A stretch of 64,000 bases of DNA, taken from positions 31,843,059 through 31,907,058 of the forward strand of contig NC_066313.1 of the NCBI RefSeq assembly GCF_022539315.1. The letters are read 5' to 3'. The position numbers and the translations under genes were made by a program. The notes beneath the pieces were generated by a model. That model was not told the origin of the DNA, searched no databases, and was given only the letters and a program-made list of their open reading frames with translations. The DNA is from Serinus canaria (Eukaryota; Chordata; Aves; Passeriformes; Fringillidae). Below, one piece after another: positions 34,062-44,162 of this stretch (the stretch's first letter is position 1; each line of letters begins with the position of its first letter).

Positions 34062-37000
34062 AGTGATCTGGAACTCATGATCTATATGGAAATATTGATG
34101 GAATAGTGATTATTTTGTCTGGAGTAGAGCAGACTGACAAACAACATCTTAAATGTTCTCAAAGCCTGAAAGCCCTGCAAATGGACATGATATCCACGAT
34201 ACACAGGACATAAATTAAAGGCTGAAACTCCAACCTGAAAAAAAATCATTTTAGGGACTTCAGTAGCAAAGCACTGGAACAGATTTCCAGGCAGCTTTTG
34301 AAACCCCAACCATCTGACCATTCTAAGAAAAAAATTACGCAAACAGTCCTCAGAATGACCCAGGAACAGCTGACCAAACCTTGAGGTAGGTGAACAGACT
34401 AGTGATTTTCTGCAATTCTTTTAAAGGGTTACTTTTTTCTGTGACTTTGACAAGGGAGAAATCTTATTAGGAAGAAGCTTACAAAGGCACCTAACTTTAA
34501 TGGGAATTTTTGAGAATCCTGTTCAATACACAAATAATCAGATTGTGAGATTTCTTCTTCATCTCATAAGACAAAGATTTTATTAGAGGTATCACCACCA
34601 ATAACTACAAACAAAAAGCTTTGGAGAATATATTTTTTTTCAAATATTCATATAAGAATAATTATTTCCAGTATAGCTCTGCAGCTGCTGGGATGGACAC
34701 TGCTTATCTGACTATTGATTTCTTTTCCCAAAGAGCACTGGAGTACCCTTGAAAGTGCATCCTGGCTTGAACCTAGAAAAGCAGCAACTGTACTTGCAGC
34801 ATTGCAAGTTCTCTTAGAATTATGTTGTTTCTTTTCCCCATGACAATCCTGCTTGTGATAACAAAAAGATCTTTTGGCTCCTGGGTCAAGATCTCCATGT
34901 GAAGTCTCCTTAGATGTTAGACCTCATGAATTTTTAGTGACAAGAAGCTAATGGCTCCTGAGATCTGTAAAATTAAAATCTATTGGAAAATGCACAGTCT
35001 GGGACTGATGCTGATCACATATTTCTCCTCTTATTTGCTCCTACTTGAGATTTCACACCTCAAACAAGGCTCTTGCTGTTCTGCTGTCATTGTGCCTTGA
35101 TTTAGTCAGTCACAATAATATACTTTTTTTTTAATGCTTATCTATTTTCAGCTCTCTACACAATTTCTGAGCTTATTTGCAATAGGACAAGGCTGTAAAT
35201 TTAAAAACTTTCCATTCCTGGGGTGTCTTGAACTGCTCTGACTACATAAAGAGGCTGAGTGCTTTGTGTTCCCAGGGAGAGCCAACAGCAATCAGCCACA
35301 TGGAGATTTTTTTATTATCATTCTCTTCCAATATCTGTCTATGAGGATCATACAGCACAGATGTAGGTCTAAAAATAAGTATTCCTGGCTGAAAATCTCT
35401 CTCATTGATAATCGTGTATGGTTTGCATTTGAGGATTGTTTTCCCCCTTCTATTTTCCCTTTAAGTAGAACTGAAGAGTGAGATTTGGTGCCAGGAATGG
35501 AAATTGGGCCAAATCATGTCCCATGCTAGAACATATGCTTAAACTGAGAAGAAGTATCAGAGAATGATGACAGTTTTAACCTCACCTGACAATATTCTCT
35601 TGCCATATGCATAAGGACTACACACCCAGGAAATCTAGTTAAAAATCTGCTAAATTTAGGATGACTGGTATAAGCAACCTTGGAGGTCAATGTCCTACAC
35701 GCTTTGAACCACACAAATGTGTCAAAATTTGAGTGATATGTTTACCTAGGCAACCCTTCAGGCAAGGAGAAGAGATGCAGAGTTACAAAGCATAGGATAG
35801 ATTTAAACTTAGTATTAGTGAGGATGTGCCTGCTGCAGGAATATTATATGATTAGGAATCAATTAATCCACAGGAAATATGGAGAAAGATTTCCGTGTTT
35901 TGTCTTTGCCTGCTGTCTCTTTGTGCCTTTTGAAATAAGATCCTTCTTCTGCTGTATTTGGTGATGTAATTTCCTTAAAAAAAAAAAAATCAAATGGAGC
36001 TGCATGTAAGTGTCCAGAAATCACTGAGAGACCAGCTGGGGAAAGGTGGAGCCAGTGCCTAACTAGACAGAAGACAGAAAGTCTTCAGATGTCTATGAAG
36101 GTGAGTTCACTACAAAACTTTTGTCTTTCCTATCATTGTAGACAGATAAAATTTGTCAGGTAGTTTAGAGGCAGAAAATGCCTAGTTTTCTTTGTTGTCT
36201 GTAAGGCTGACATGGGACACAAGGTCCCTAGCTCAGGTGGAAGTACCTCACAAACCTCCTCCTTTGGATACCAACTGGAGGGCAGAGAAATGCTTGAGGA
36301 ACTGGGTTTGCTGAAGATTGGAAGCAGAAGATTACAAAGTGCTTTAATTTGTGTAGGAAAACCAAAAATTAATATGATTTTGTAAGTTCAAAATTCTATT
36401 AATGGCAAAGGAGAAAAACAATCTATATGTGAAGCCAAGAGCTTATTGTTACTATAACTGAAATCTTAACAAGCTAATCAAAGAGTTATTATGAGTCTAT
36501 CTCAATGTATTTTAAAAAATTTAAAAGTGAAGCAAATTAAAGAATACCACTACACATAAAAGATATTAACAATAATACTAGACCAGCTAAGATGATTTTT
36601 AAAAGCACAGTCCACATTCTCTATTCTTTTTCCTGGTATTATGTTCACCTTTTTACTGTCATCCAGGCCCTGGAGTTCATGGCTTCCATCTGGCCAGGGA
36701 AGGGGAGATGGGTGTAGAGCATCCCAAGTCCTTCCCTGGGAGGATTATGATGATGACTTCTTTCTGCTTAGGATGTTTTTGTTTGCTAGCACATATTTAC
36801 ACCTTGATTTTTCTTTCTTGGTTAGCCTTTCTATGCTACATGCAAATTTCATGCATAAATGCCATTTGACATATGCTGCATACTTGTTCACGATTCTCTT
36901 TGTTAATCCTAAATCCAGTTTGCCCATCAAGATCTGAATTTCTTTAATTGACCATGGCTGGTCTGTTCACAAACTTGGGGTTTCCATGCATGTCTGTAGC

Positions 37001-38481
37001 CCATGTTAGCTAAACCAAGTTACAACCAAGCTGCAGTTAGGTCAGGACTAGTTCAGGAAGACCAACCTTGACAAGGCTTCAATCCCATGGCCTTGCAAAT
37101 ACAGTACAAGAACTGTGATCTTTTATTTAGGAGGGCAACACCAAATTGCTGGGCTGCAAGGCTACATTTTCTAAACACCCTGCTTTTCAAAAGGTCCTAT
37201 GTACTGCTTAATCCAGCTTGATGACAAGTTATGTGATCTCTGTTTACTGTGCTCATATTAAAAGGATCCCCTTTTTCACATTGTACAGGCAGCATAAGTG
37301 AGGTGTTTTCTAAATGCATCACCTGCTCTCACATTTAGGCATTTTGTGTTCCTTCCAAATGAGCTGTAGCATGAATCACCCATTACTGAGAACAGACAGC
37401 TAGGGCTCCAGTTTTAGAGTCATCCATTCTAGTAGGAGCTGACAGTAATGACCTTGGAATTCTCTGCACTACCTGCAGAATCAGACTTGGTGTGCAAATA
37501 ATGATTGAAATATAACAAGGTCAACTTCTACTTTTCTTTAAAGATGAAGGGAGACGGAGAGATCTTAGGAAATGAGTGACAGCATGAACATGCACACACC
37601 AGCCAGTGGGAAGTTCTGTGGTAGTTACTGGTGGGTGGTTTTCGTTCCTGCAATAACAGACATGTTTAAAAGCATAGACTTGAATTCAAGGAAAGTTGGT
37701 TTCCTAACCCTGAGTTTCTCTCTAATTTTTCTAGTATCAGATCCCTAGAGAAAGAGAAACCACTACAAGACCAATATCTCTTTGGGTCAAACAGTTCTCT
37801 ACTTGCTGAACTTGGACTGTGGAACTCCTTCATTTGGCCTTCTGTATGCCCCCCAAAGTAGGCATCTGAGCATTTAAGTTGTCCAGTCAGCATCTACTAA
37901 CACACTCAACACTAAGATGGACTGTGAAGACCCCAGAATCCAACTTCCAGCAGACTTTTCCACTTCTCACTACACTGAAGTTAGAGAATTTGTTTTAAAA
38001 TTACATATATATTAAAAAAATAATGTTACTGACTTTTCATTGATCACTTACATCAACATGATCACTATGAATTTAAATTTGCAAGATCTCTGTAGTACTG
38101 AGCACTCACAGATAACAAACACCTCACCAGTGACTGCAATCCAATGGTCTGCATATTTGTCACACATTGTGTCTTCCTCCTAGCTATTTCAAAGATCAAA
38201 CTCATGTATAATGTGCTGCACTAAATCACTCTTTAGCACCTAGCAATGCTGCTTTCTTATATTCATTCTATCCTGTAAAAACAATTGCTTTCATTGATGC
38301 TTTAGAATCTATTCTTAGAAAGTTGTTTCCTCATTTCAAAGTTTTACAATAGAACAGGCCTTCTTATTAAGCTGTCAGCTAGCTTGAATTTACTTCTTGG
38401 ACTGGTACATGAACTTTAGAGAAATTTGACCATTGCTCTTTAGTCAGATAATTTTGGCATGGATTTTTGAACATGACTTGT

Positions 38482-38522
38482 AAAAAAAAAAAAAAAAAAA
38501 CAAAAAAAAACCAAAAAAAAAA
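38482..38522. repeat. A-rich tract with C interruptions
   Basis: A 19-base A-run is followed by two further A-runs separated by C and CC. No retroposon body was recognised on either side, so it is not assigned as a poly(A) tail. Confidence 0.85.
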
Positions 38523-39802
38523 CCACCTAAGAACTTGAGTCCAAGTACTCAAGGGAAAAACAAATTCTATCACATCAGGATTGTCATAATATTTATTAAA
38601 CTTGTGTCCAGCTCCTTGATTTTAGATATTTTCAAGAGAAATTGCAGCAGTCACATCCTGTCCTTCAAGATCCCTACTGTGAGTACAGTTGGTGCAACAG
38701 TTTTGTAGAGTTGAATTAAAAACACCTTCATGTATTAATCTTTAGTCATGGAAGGTAGAATTGTATGTTCCTGTGCCTGAGATCAAGAACTGCAGTCAGG
38801 CAATGCATGGGGGAAAAAAACAACCCAACAACAAAATGTTCAAATTCAAAAGCACAGGAGAAGAAATGTAGGGAAAAAAAAAATTTTGAGCTGACAAATG
38901 TGAGAAGAAGCTGTCTCCCTGCATAGAAAATTAAATTATTCAAATATATGAGGCAGTTAAACCACTGGAATGAAAACAATGAAAGAGAATTTTAATAGAT
39001 TTTAAAGGCTCAGGGTTTTATACAACATCTTGCCATCATTTGCAGTCTCCTGCTGTCAGTTCAAAGGCACTTGGCCTTATTTCTTTTAGTCAACAAAGAA
39101 CCAAAACTCACAAAGGTTAATGCAATCCCTGAGCAAAATTTATAATGCAGTATTGTGGAGGAAGCTGACAAAGTGAAGAAGAGGTTGAGATTTAGCAGTG
39201 ACTGGCAAGCTGGAGAATTAAATAAATTGACAATTTTATGTACTATATAAATAGATGGGAAACATTTATGCTAGCTTTTTAGGCTATAATGGGCATACCT
39301 GAATGAGGATCTCCTTTGTATCATTTTAAATCTGTAAATCCAAAATGTGGCTATTACAGTTGGTAATTATTTTACCTGTACTGTATGTAATGTAAGGTGT
39401 AGCAGACCCACAGACAGAAATTCACCAGTTCATGGCTCAATCTGATTTTTAGAGCAACAAGTAGAAACCATAGGTGGTTTGGCACCACATTTTTTGTGGG
39501 ATTTGTTTTGTGGATTTTGTTTTGTAGGGGGAAGAAACTTAGAAATCAGCAGAATGGGTTACAAATTATAATAATTCTTCTAGCAGCCTATTTATTGATT
39601 TCCCCTTTCTCAAACCCCATAATTTCTCCAATTTCTGCAAATTATCATTCTTCCTTCAGCAGGTGACCACAAAGTATCTGTCTTGGGATCAATATGCAGC
39701 CCCATCCCCCCTTTTAAAGTGTTTCATACTTTTCCCCATACAAGAGAAAAGTATACATAAGAGAATTAAATGATGAGGAATCCTAGCACAACTTGTTGAA
39801 AG

Positions 39803-39823
39803 TCCATCCATCCATCCATCCAT
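39803..39823. repeat. (TCCA)n short tandem repeat at the LTR insertion site
   Basis: About five TCCA units end directly at the left edge of the LTR that starts at 39825. The retrovirus inserted into or next to this tract, which complicates recognition of a target duplication. Confidence 0.85.
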
Positions 39824-39824
39824 G

Positions 39825-41158
39825 TGTCGTGGTTTGAGAGGAAAGGAAGTTTTTGTGATGGTGTGGTCAAGCCAATCGGTGTTCAGATTTTAATATTGGC
39901 ACCTGGTTTGTCCACTGAGGGCATGGATATGCCTCTGAGAACACTGGGGGTTAAAAGCTGTGAACTCTCAGGGGAATTTCTTTTTTGGGTTCCAGTTTGG
40001 AAGAGACCGGACCCTCTCCTGCCCAGCTCCGAGCTGGGCAGGGGGGGAGGGGAGCCATGCAGCCGGAGGGATGTAGGCCAGGCCGGGGCCGAAGGGTGGA
40101 GAAGCACTGCACTGCGCGAGGGCTTCGGGCAGCCATCCCCCATTCCCCCCCCCGGAGAGAGGGAGAGACAGCCAGAGCCGGTGCCTGTGATAGTGCGTCC
40201 GGCGTGAAGGAGAAGGGGGGGGTGCCCAGCAGGGCAGCCAGGCGTGGGAGTTCATGAACCAAACCGGCAGAGCCTGGGACTTTTAACCCTTCTTGGGATG
40301 ATGGAAACTTTGGAAATGCTGATTCCTCCTGAAGTTGATGAGACTGAGAGGAGTTGAGAAGAATCCTAGGTGGGAGGAGATGATGGAGTGGCCTTTGGCT
40401 GGACTTTTTTCTTGAATAGCTACGACAGAACCCTTGAGTTCCTGTGACACAGAGACTGCATTCTAGGGGGAGGCAATGGCTCAGAGCCAGGAGAGTGCGG
40501 CGATGTGGAGGTGTGTGAACAGAGACAACAGGTGAGGAGGGTGGTGGTGGTGCCCTCCGTCTTCAAAGAAGAAGAAGAAAAAAATTATCTTTGTTCAAGA
40601 GACCCCTCAGCCCCAGGAGGTGAAATCTGGGGGGGACAGGTGTCTCAAAAGGAGAGGGACTGTGCTATTTTTGGAACTGGACAAAGCATCCTTAAAGGGA
40701 AAAACCCTAAAAGCAGCTCTGATCCATGTGCAGTGGTGAGAGCACTGGACATGGAAGGAAGAGGTCACGATGGCAAATGTTCTCCGGGCGGTGCCACACG
40801 TGACACGGAAACACGAGAAATTTTGACTGTTTCCTGGGGAAGTCTGTGGTGCAAGAGGGACTCCTCTCTTCCCGAGGAACTGAGAATTGGTTATCTAAAG
40901 GGTGGTGATGGACTGAGAGCAAGTGATCTAAAGGGTGGTAACGGAATTAGGAGATTTGGTGTGGGGAGGAAGAAGAAATTTGAAAGGTTTTCATCCTGTG
41001 TTCTGTGTGTTTTCCCTTGTAGTTTTAGGTTAATAAAGTTTTTTTTCTCTCAGTTTTAAGTTGGAGCCTGCTCTGCCCCTTCTCTGATCACATCTCACAG
41101 TAGATACCAGGGAAAGAGTATGGGGGCACTGGCATTGCGCCAGGCTCAAACAATGACA
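39825..41158 (+). mobile_element. Long, GC-rich LTR of a songbird-type endogenous retrovirus (family E)
   Basis: The LTR starts TGTCGTGGTTTGAGAGG and ends ...AGGCTCAAACAATGACA (TG...CA), 1,334 bases. The polyadenylation signal AATAAA is at 41032-41037, followed by TTTTAAGTTGGAGCCTG and CACATCTCACAGTAGATACC, an R/U5 text I recall from passerine LTRs of this type. The part 40010-40240 is strongly GC-rich with many CpGs, in contrast to its A/T-rich surroundings. It includes the inverted repeat CTGCCCAGCTC / GAGCTGGGCAG (40019-40041). A unit ATCTAAAGGGTGGT occurs twice at about 40890-40945. Frames of 127 and 184 codons inside it are composition effects, not viral genes. No internal coding region follows. 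The LTR is joined to a primer binding site that continues into a nearly complete tRNA copy, described separately. Retained CpGs suggest it is younger than the other LTRs. Confidence 0.9.
40010..40240. promoter_or_regulatory. CpG-rich segment within the LTR
   Basis: This is by eye the densest CpG cluster in the window. In retroviral LTRs promoter and enhancer sequences lie in this general region, so it could act as a cryptic promoter or a methylation target. This is inferred from composition alone; no specific factor site is claimed. Confidence 0.4.
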
Positions 41159-41162
41159 TTTT

Positions 41163-41180
41163 TGGTTCCCTGACCGGGAA
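41163..41180 (+). other. Retroviral primer binding site for tRNA-Glu
   Basis: The 18 bases TGGTTCCCTGACCGGGAA begin four bases after the LTR end and are complementary to the 3' end of tRNA-Glu, including its CCA. The CCA is not encoded in vertebrate tRNA genes, so the leading TGG marks a site derived from mature tRNA. This is the place where minus-strand DNA synthesis of the ancestral retrovirus was primed. Confidence 0.85.
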
Positions 41181-41233
41181 TCAAACCCAGGCTGTGGCAG
41201 TGAGAGCACTGAATCCTAACCACTACACCACCA
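41163..41233 (-). pseudogene. Antisense copy of nearly complete tRNA-Glu(CTC), fused to the LTR
   Basis: Read on the minus strand, this matches vertebrate tRNA-Glu(CTC) from about tRNA position 5 to the 3' CCA. It includes the D-arm GTAGTGGTTAGGATTC, the anticodon loop CTCTCAC (anticodon CTC at its centre) and a T-arm ending CCCGGTCAGGGAACCA. Eight substitutions are seen against the tRNA as I remember it; seven are C-to-T or G-to-A changes at former CpG positions. Anticodon stem pairs are broken or reduced to wobbles, so it is not a working gene. The first four tRNA bases are replaced. The match continues without a gap from the 18-base primer site and ends directly after a CA dinucleotide (41232-41233). 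It most likely arose when reverse transcriptase copied the whole primer tRNA. An alternative is an independent tRNA retropseudogene that happens to abut the LTR. Confidence 0.8.
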
Positions 41234-42215
41234 TAGAGGAAGATGTCTAGCTCATGGCCATGGGATTGATACAGCTTCAGTATCAGGACAAAGCTGATGG
41301 ATGTTGCCACCCAAGTGTTTTCCTCAGGTAACTGAACGTAATCCCAGAGCCTGGTAGTAGGTGCTCACAGCTGCTCATAACTTCCTAAACTGAGAGATAC
41401 CTCCCTGGTCATGTGCTGGAGAAATAGTTTAAGTTTGTCTTCTTCAGGAGACTGAAAAGCTTTTGATACCTAGCTAGACTGCCTAGTACAGAATGAAAAA
41501 TCACTTCAGTAAAAACATTTTGAAATACCCATGTCAAGACACATTAAAATCACTATACAGTAACACAGTACTTCTGTTGCTATGAGACACATAGCTGAAG
41601 CTCTTCAGAATCCTACATGCTGCAATCACGGGGTTCTTTATGTCTTTCCTGGAATTGTGGGCATTTAAAGATTCCTTTTTTATGGCTTTAGATTCGTGAT
41701 GTTACATCTGCTTATTAGCATAACAATACATTTTCTTACAAAGCCACTAGCTCTACTTAAGACGTATCTTTCATAATGATTAAAATAATCAGTAGCAATA
41801 ATACCCACAAGAAAAACAGGAAATTATATTATTTTTAACTTTATAAATTATATAGTGTTCAAAACAGTTTTAAAACCTCCTTTTTATGTAAGTTCCATAC
41901 AAAGGTCTCTAATTTTGAGAGTTTTTTTATCTCCCACCTTTCAGACTGTCAGTCTACATGGAGACTTTCTTTTCTCAGTGCTTGCTTGAATCAACTCAGC
42001 TTCACCTAAGGAAAGCACCATCTTTCTCTTCATCTCTTTTCTTCTGTATCTTTCTTTTGTGGCTTTGAGAACAACTTATTAATATTCATATTCCTCAGCA
42101 ATATCCTTACATACCACAAGGCCATATTTTTGTAGGCATCCTACAGATCAGAGAGGGCTGATGTTTTCCAGAACTGACATACAGTCTAAGTGTCTTTAAA
42201 AGAAAGTCTGGTTTT

Positions 42216-42268
42216 CTGCCCATTTTTCATATAGGGAACTGGGACAAAGAGGCAGTAATACTTAAGCA
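42216..42268 (-). repeat. Possible MIR/L2-like fragment
   Basis: CTGCCCATTTTTCATATAGG, then GAACTGGGACAAAGAGGC and AGTAATACTTAA, follow the reversed MIR/L2 pattern (CCCATTTTACAGAT, GGAACTGAGGCACAGAG, TTAAGTAACTTG). It is short and diverged, so confidence is limited. Confidence 0.45.
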
Positions 42269-42308
42269 TAATCTTAAATGATATTTCTAGATGTCTATCC
42301 CATCTAAA

Positions 42309-42343
42309 ATAGTTTTGTACCTAAAGAAGAGGTACAAAACTAT
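42309..42343. repeat. Perfect inverted repeat, 14-bp arms, 7-base loop
   Basis: Arms ATAGTTTTGTACCT (42309-42322) and its exact reverse complement (42330-42343) enclose AAAGAAG. Chance occurrence of such an arm in 64 kb is well below one percent under equal base use. No further pairing is seen in the flanks. Confidence 0.9.
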
Positions 42344-43714
42344 GTTATATACATACTCCTTGACAAAGTAATACAAGGTTCACATTAAACCAGATTTTAT
42401 CCATTATTCCACAAACTAATGCTCACCTGTAGATCTTGAGCTACTGGCATGACCATGGCTCACACAGGCCAGCAGATTGGTAGCAGGTCAAATTAAACTT
42501 ATTTCAATAAACACTGTCTTGGGAGCACTGTTACATAAAACTATTTCCTACAGCTCTCTAGATTCCTAGTGTTATCCAGTGGTCTAGAGATCACCTGTAA
42601 AATGAAGCAGCTGGAAATCCTCTTTAACAATGTAAGCAATGTTCAGCTGGGGCTATAGCACACCTCTGAAAGAGCACAGATAATTAGACAATCATAGCAG
42701 TCCTGGTCCTTAGCCCTAAGGACCACATCAAAAGCCATATTTTCTTTGGCTGTTAGTTTTCTTACAGGATTTTCATACCAACTGTTTCTTGTTTGATCTA
42801 CAAAGGACTAAATCCTAAAGCTCTATCTCAGTTGTTAAAGACTTGTAAACCTGCCTAGGATATGGTGATATTAGTAATAAACTGAAACTTAATTCTGATG
42901 AGGATCTCAGTGTACAGCTAAAGAAAAGTGTGTTTTTCTAACCAGGGCTGAAAGTGTCTTTTGAAAAAAACCATGAATGGAAATAGAAAGCCAGAACACC
43001 CTGAAACCCTGGATATAGAAAGTGATTGTTCCACTCGTTCTAAATCTCCTCACATGGAATTTAACTGGGTGATGAGCTGAGCAGCAGGATCAGCAAAAAG
43101 CCCAAGACACTTATTTAGCCTTTGTCATCCTGAGGCTTGAGCTCCTAAGGCCCAGGTTCTGGATGCCCATGTTAGAAAGGGGTCACTGTGAAGCCAGGCT
43201 GACAGGGGATTCTGGATTTACTTGATATGTTCAGTGGCCTTCAAATGGCTCAACCAAAACAGTAAGTGCTTCTCTAGGCTCCCTTCCCCACTAAGGGTTA
43301 GTTTATAGTTTATAGTCTTGAACTATGAAATTTTTAACAGCGTAATAGTTTTGAGAGAAGTCTTGAAAATTCTCACATTTTGCATGGCCTAGTACTTCTT
43401 CCAAAGGGAATATTTTCAACTATTTGGGTAAGATTGCAGCCATAATCTCCCAGTCCTATGGAAGCCCTTCCCCCTGCATTCTTCTCCAGGCTGTAGTCAA
43501 GATGTTTCAGAAAGGTTGACTAGATTTTTATTGGTCCAAAAACAAAACAGGGATGCTTCTGAAGTGGTTTGGATCTTAATAAAGGAAAAATTGAGGAGTC
43601 AGAGGTCAGACGTGGACAGTGCTGATGAAAACACAAAACAAATATTAAGCTTGTATTATATAATGGAAATGGAGAGAAGCCCAAACTAAGTAATAAAATT
43701 ATATATTTTGTAAT

Positions 43715-43763
43715 CCTCCACCCCCCCCCGGCCCTCCCCCAGAAAAAAAAAAAAAAAAAAAAA
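43715..43763. repeat. C-rich block directly followed by a 21-base A-run
   Basis: 43715-43740 is almost entirely C on the plus strand (runs of 10, 3 and 5 with two G) and 43743-43763 is A only. On the minus strand the C-rich part gives several G-runs that could form a quadruplex. It may also be a poor-quality position in an assembly. Confidence 0.85.
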
Positions 43764-44128
43764 GTTTTTCTTCAAATGCTGGATGATACTCTTAAAGGAA
43801 CATCAGGGATTTAGAAAATTTAGAGATATTGAAAGTCTATAAATACTGGCAGCAAAAACTTCAAATTTTCCAAAAGGTTCATTGCAAAGGCAATATGTTG
43901 ATTGCATGTATGGGTGCAAATACTTTGTCCCTCCTTTGTAATTGATCCTGCTCAATAGAGCTGATAAAATCAGTCAATTAATCTGATTAATTAGCCCTTT
44001 CATCTTGTTGGACAATGATTCTTGACCATAGTTTAGTTTCTTTTTTCCTTAGTTCAAACTGTTTTTCACAAACAACTCCCTGGCTCTACGCTTCATTTAC
44101 TCTGGGTAAAACTGACAGTTCTCCAGCA

Positions 44129-44162
44129 CAAGATCTGACCACTTCCAATTGGTCAGATCTTG
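44129..44162. repeat. Perfect inverted repeat, 13-bp arms, 8-base loop
   Basis: Arms CAAGATCTGACCA (44129-44141) and TGGTCAGATCTTG (44150-44162) enclose CTTCCAAT. Together with 5467 and 42309 this makes three long perfect hairpins with very short loops in one window. Confidence 0.9.

Larger units (their letters stand above)
33218..39802. other. Repeat-poor unassigned sequence
   Basis: In these 6.6 kb I recognised no gene, LTR or CR1. Minor items are a small hairpin at 34038-34061, A-runs at 35977-35989 and 38482-38522, and a GC-richer stretch at about 36655-36750. A diverged TTTTGTGGATTT-type direct repeat lies near 39500. Open frames do not exceed 98 codons. Confidence 0.55.

Noticed and set aside
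40505..41059. 184-codon open frame, the longest in the window
   Set aside because: It lies wholly in the LTR (R/U5 side) and runs into its polyadenylation region. LTRs do not encode a protein of this kind, and no known domain is seen.
41163..41240. A functional tRNA-Glu gene on the minus strand
   Set aside because: It encodes the CCA tail, has a disrupted 5' acceptor end and a weakened anticodon stem, and its differences are mostly CpG decay. It is a copy of mature tRNA, not a gene.
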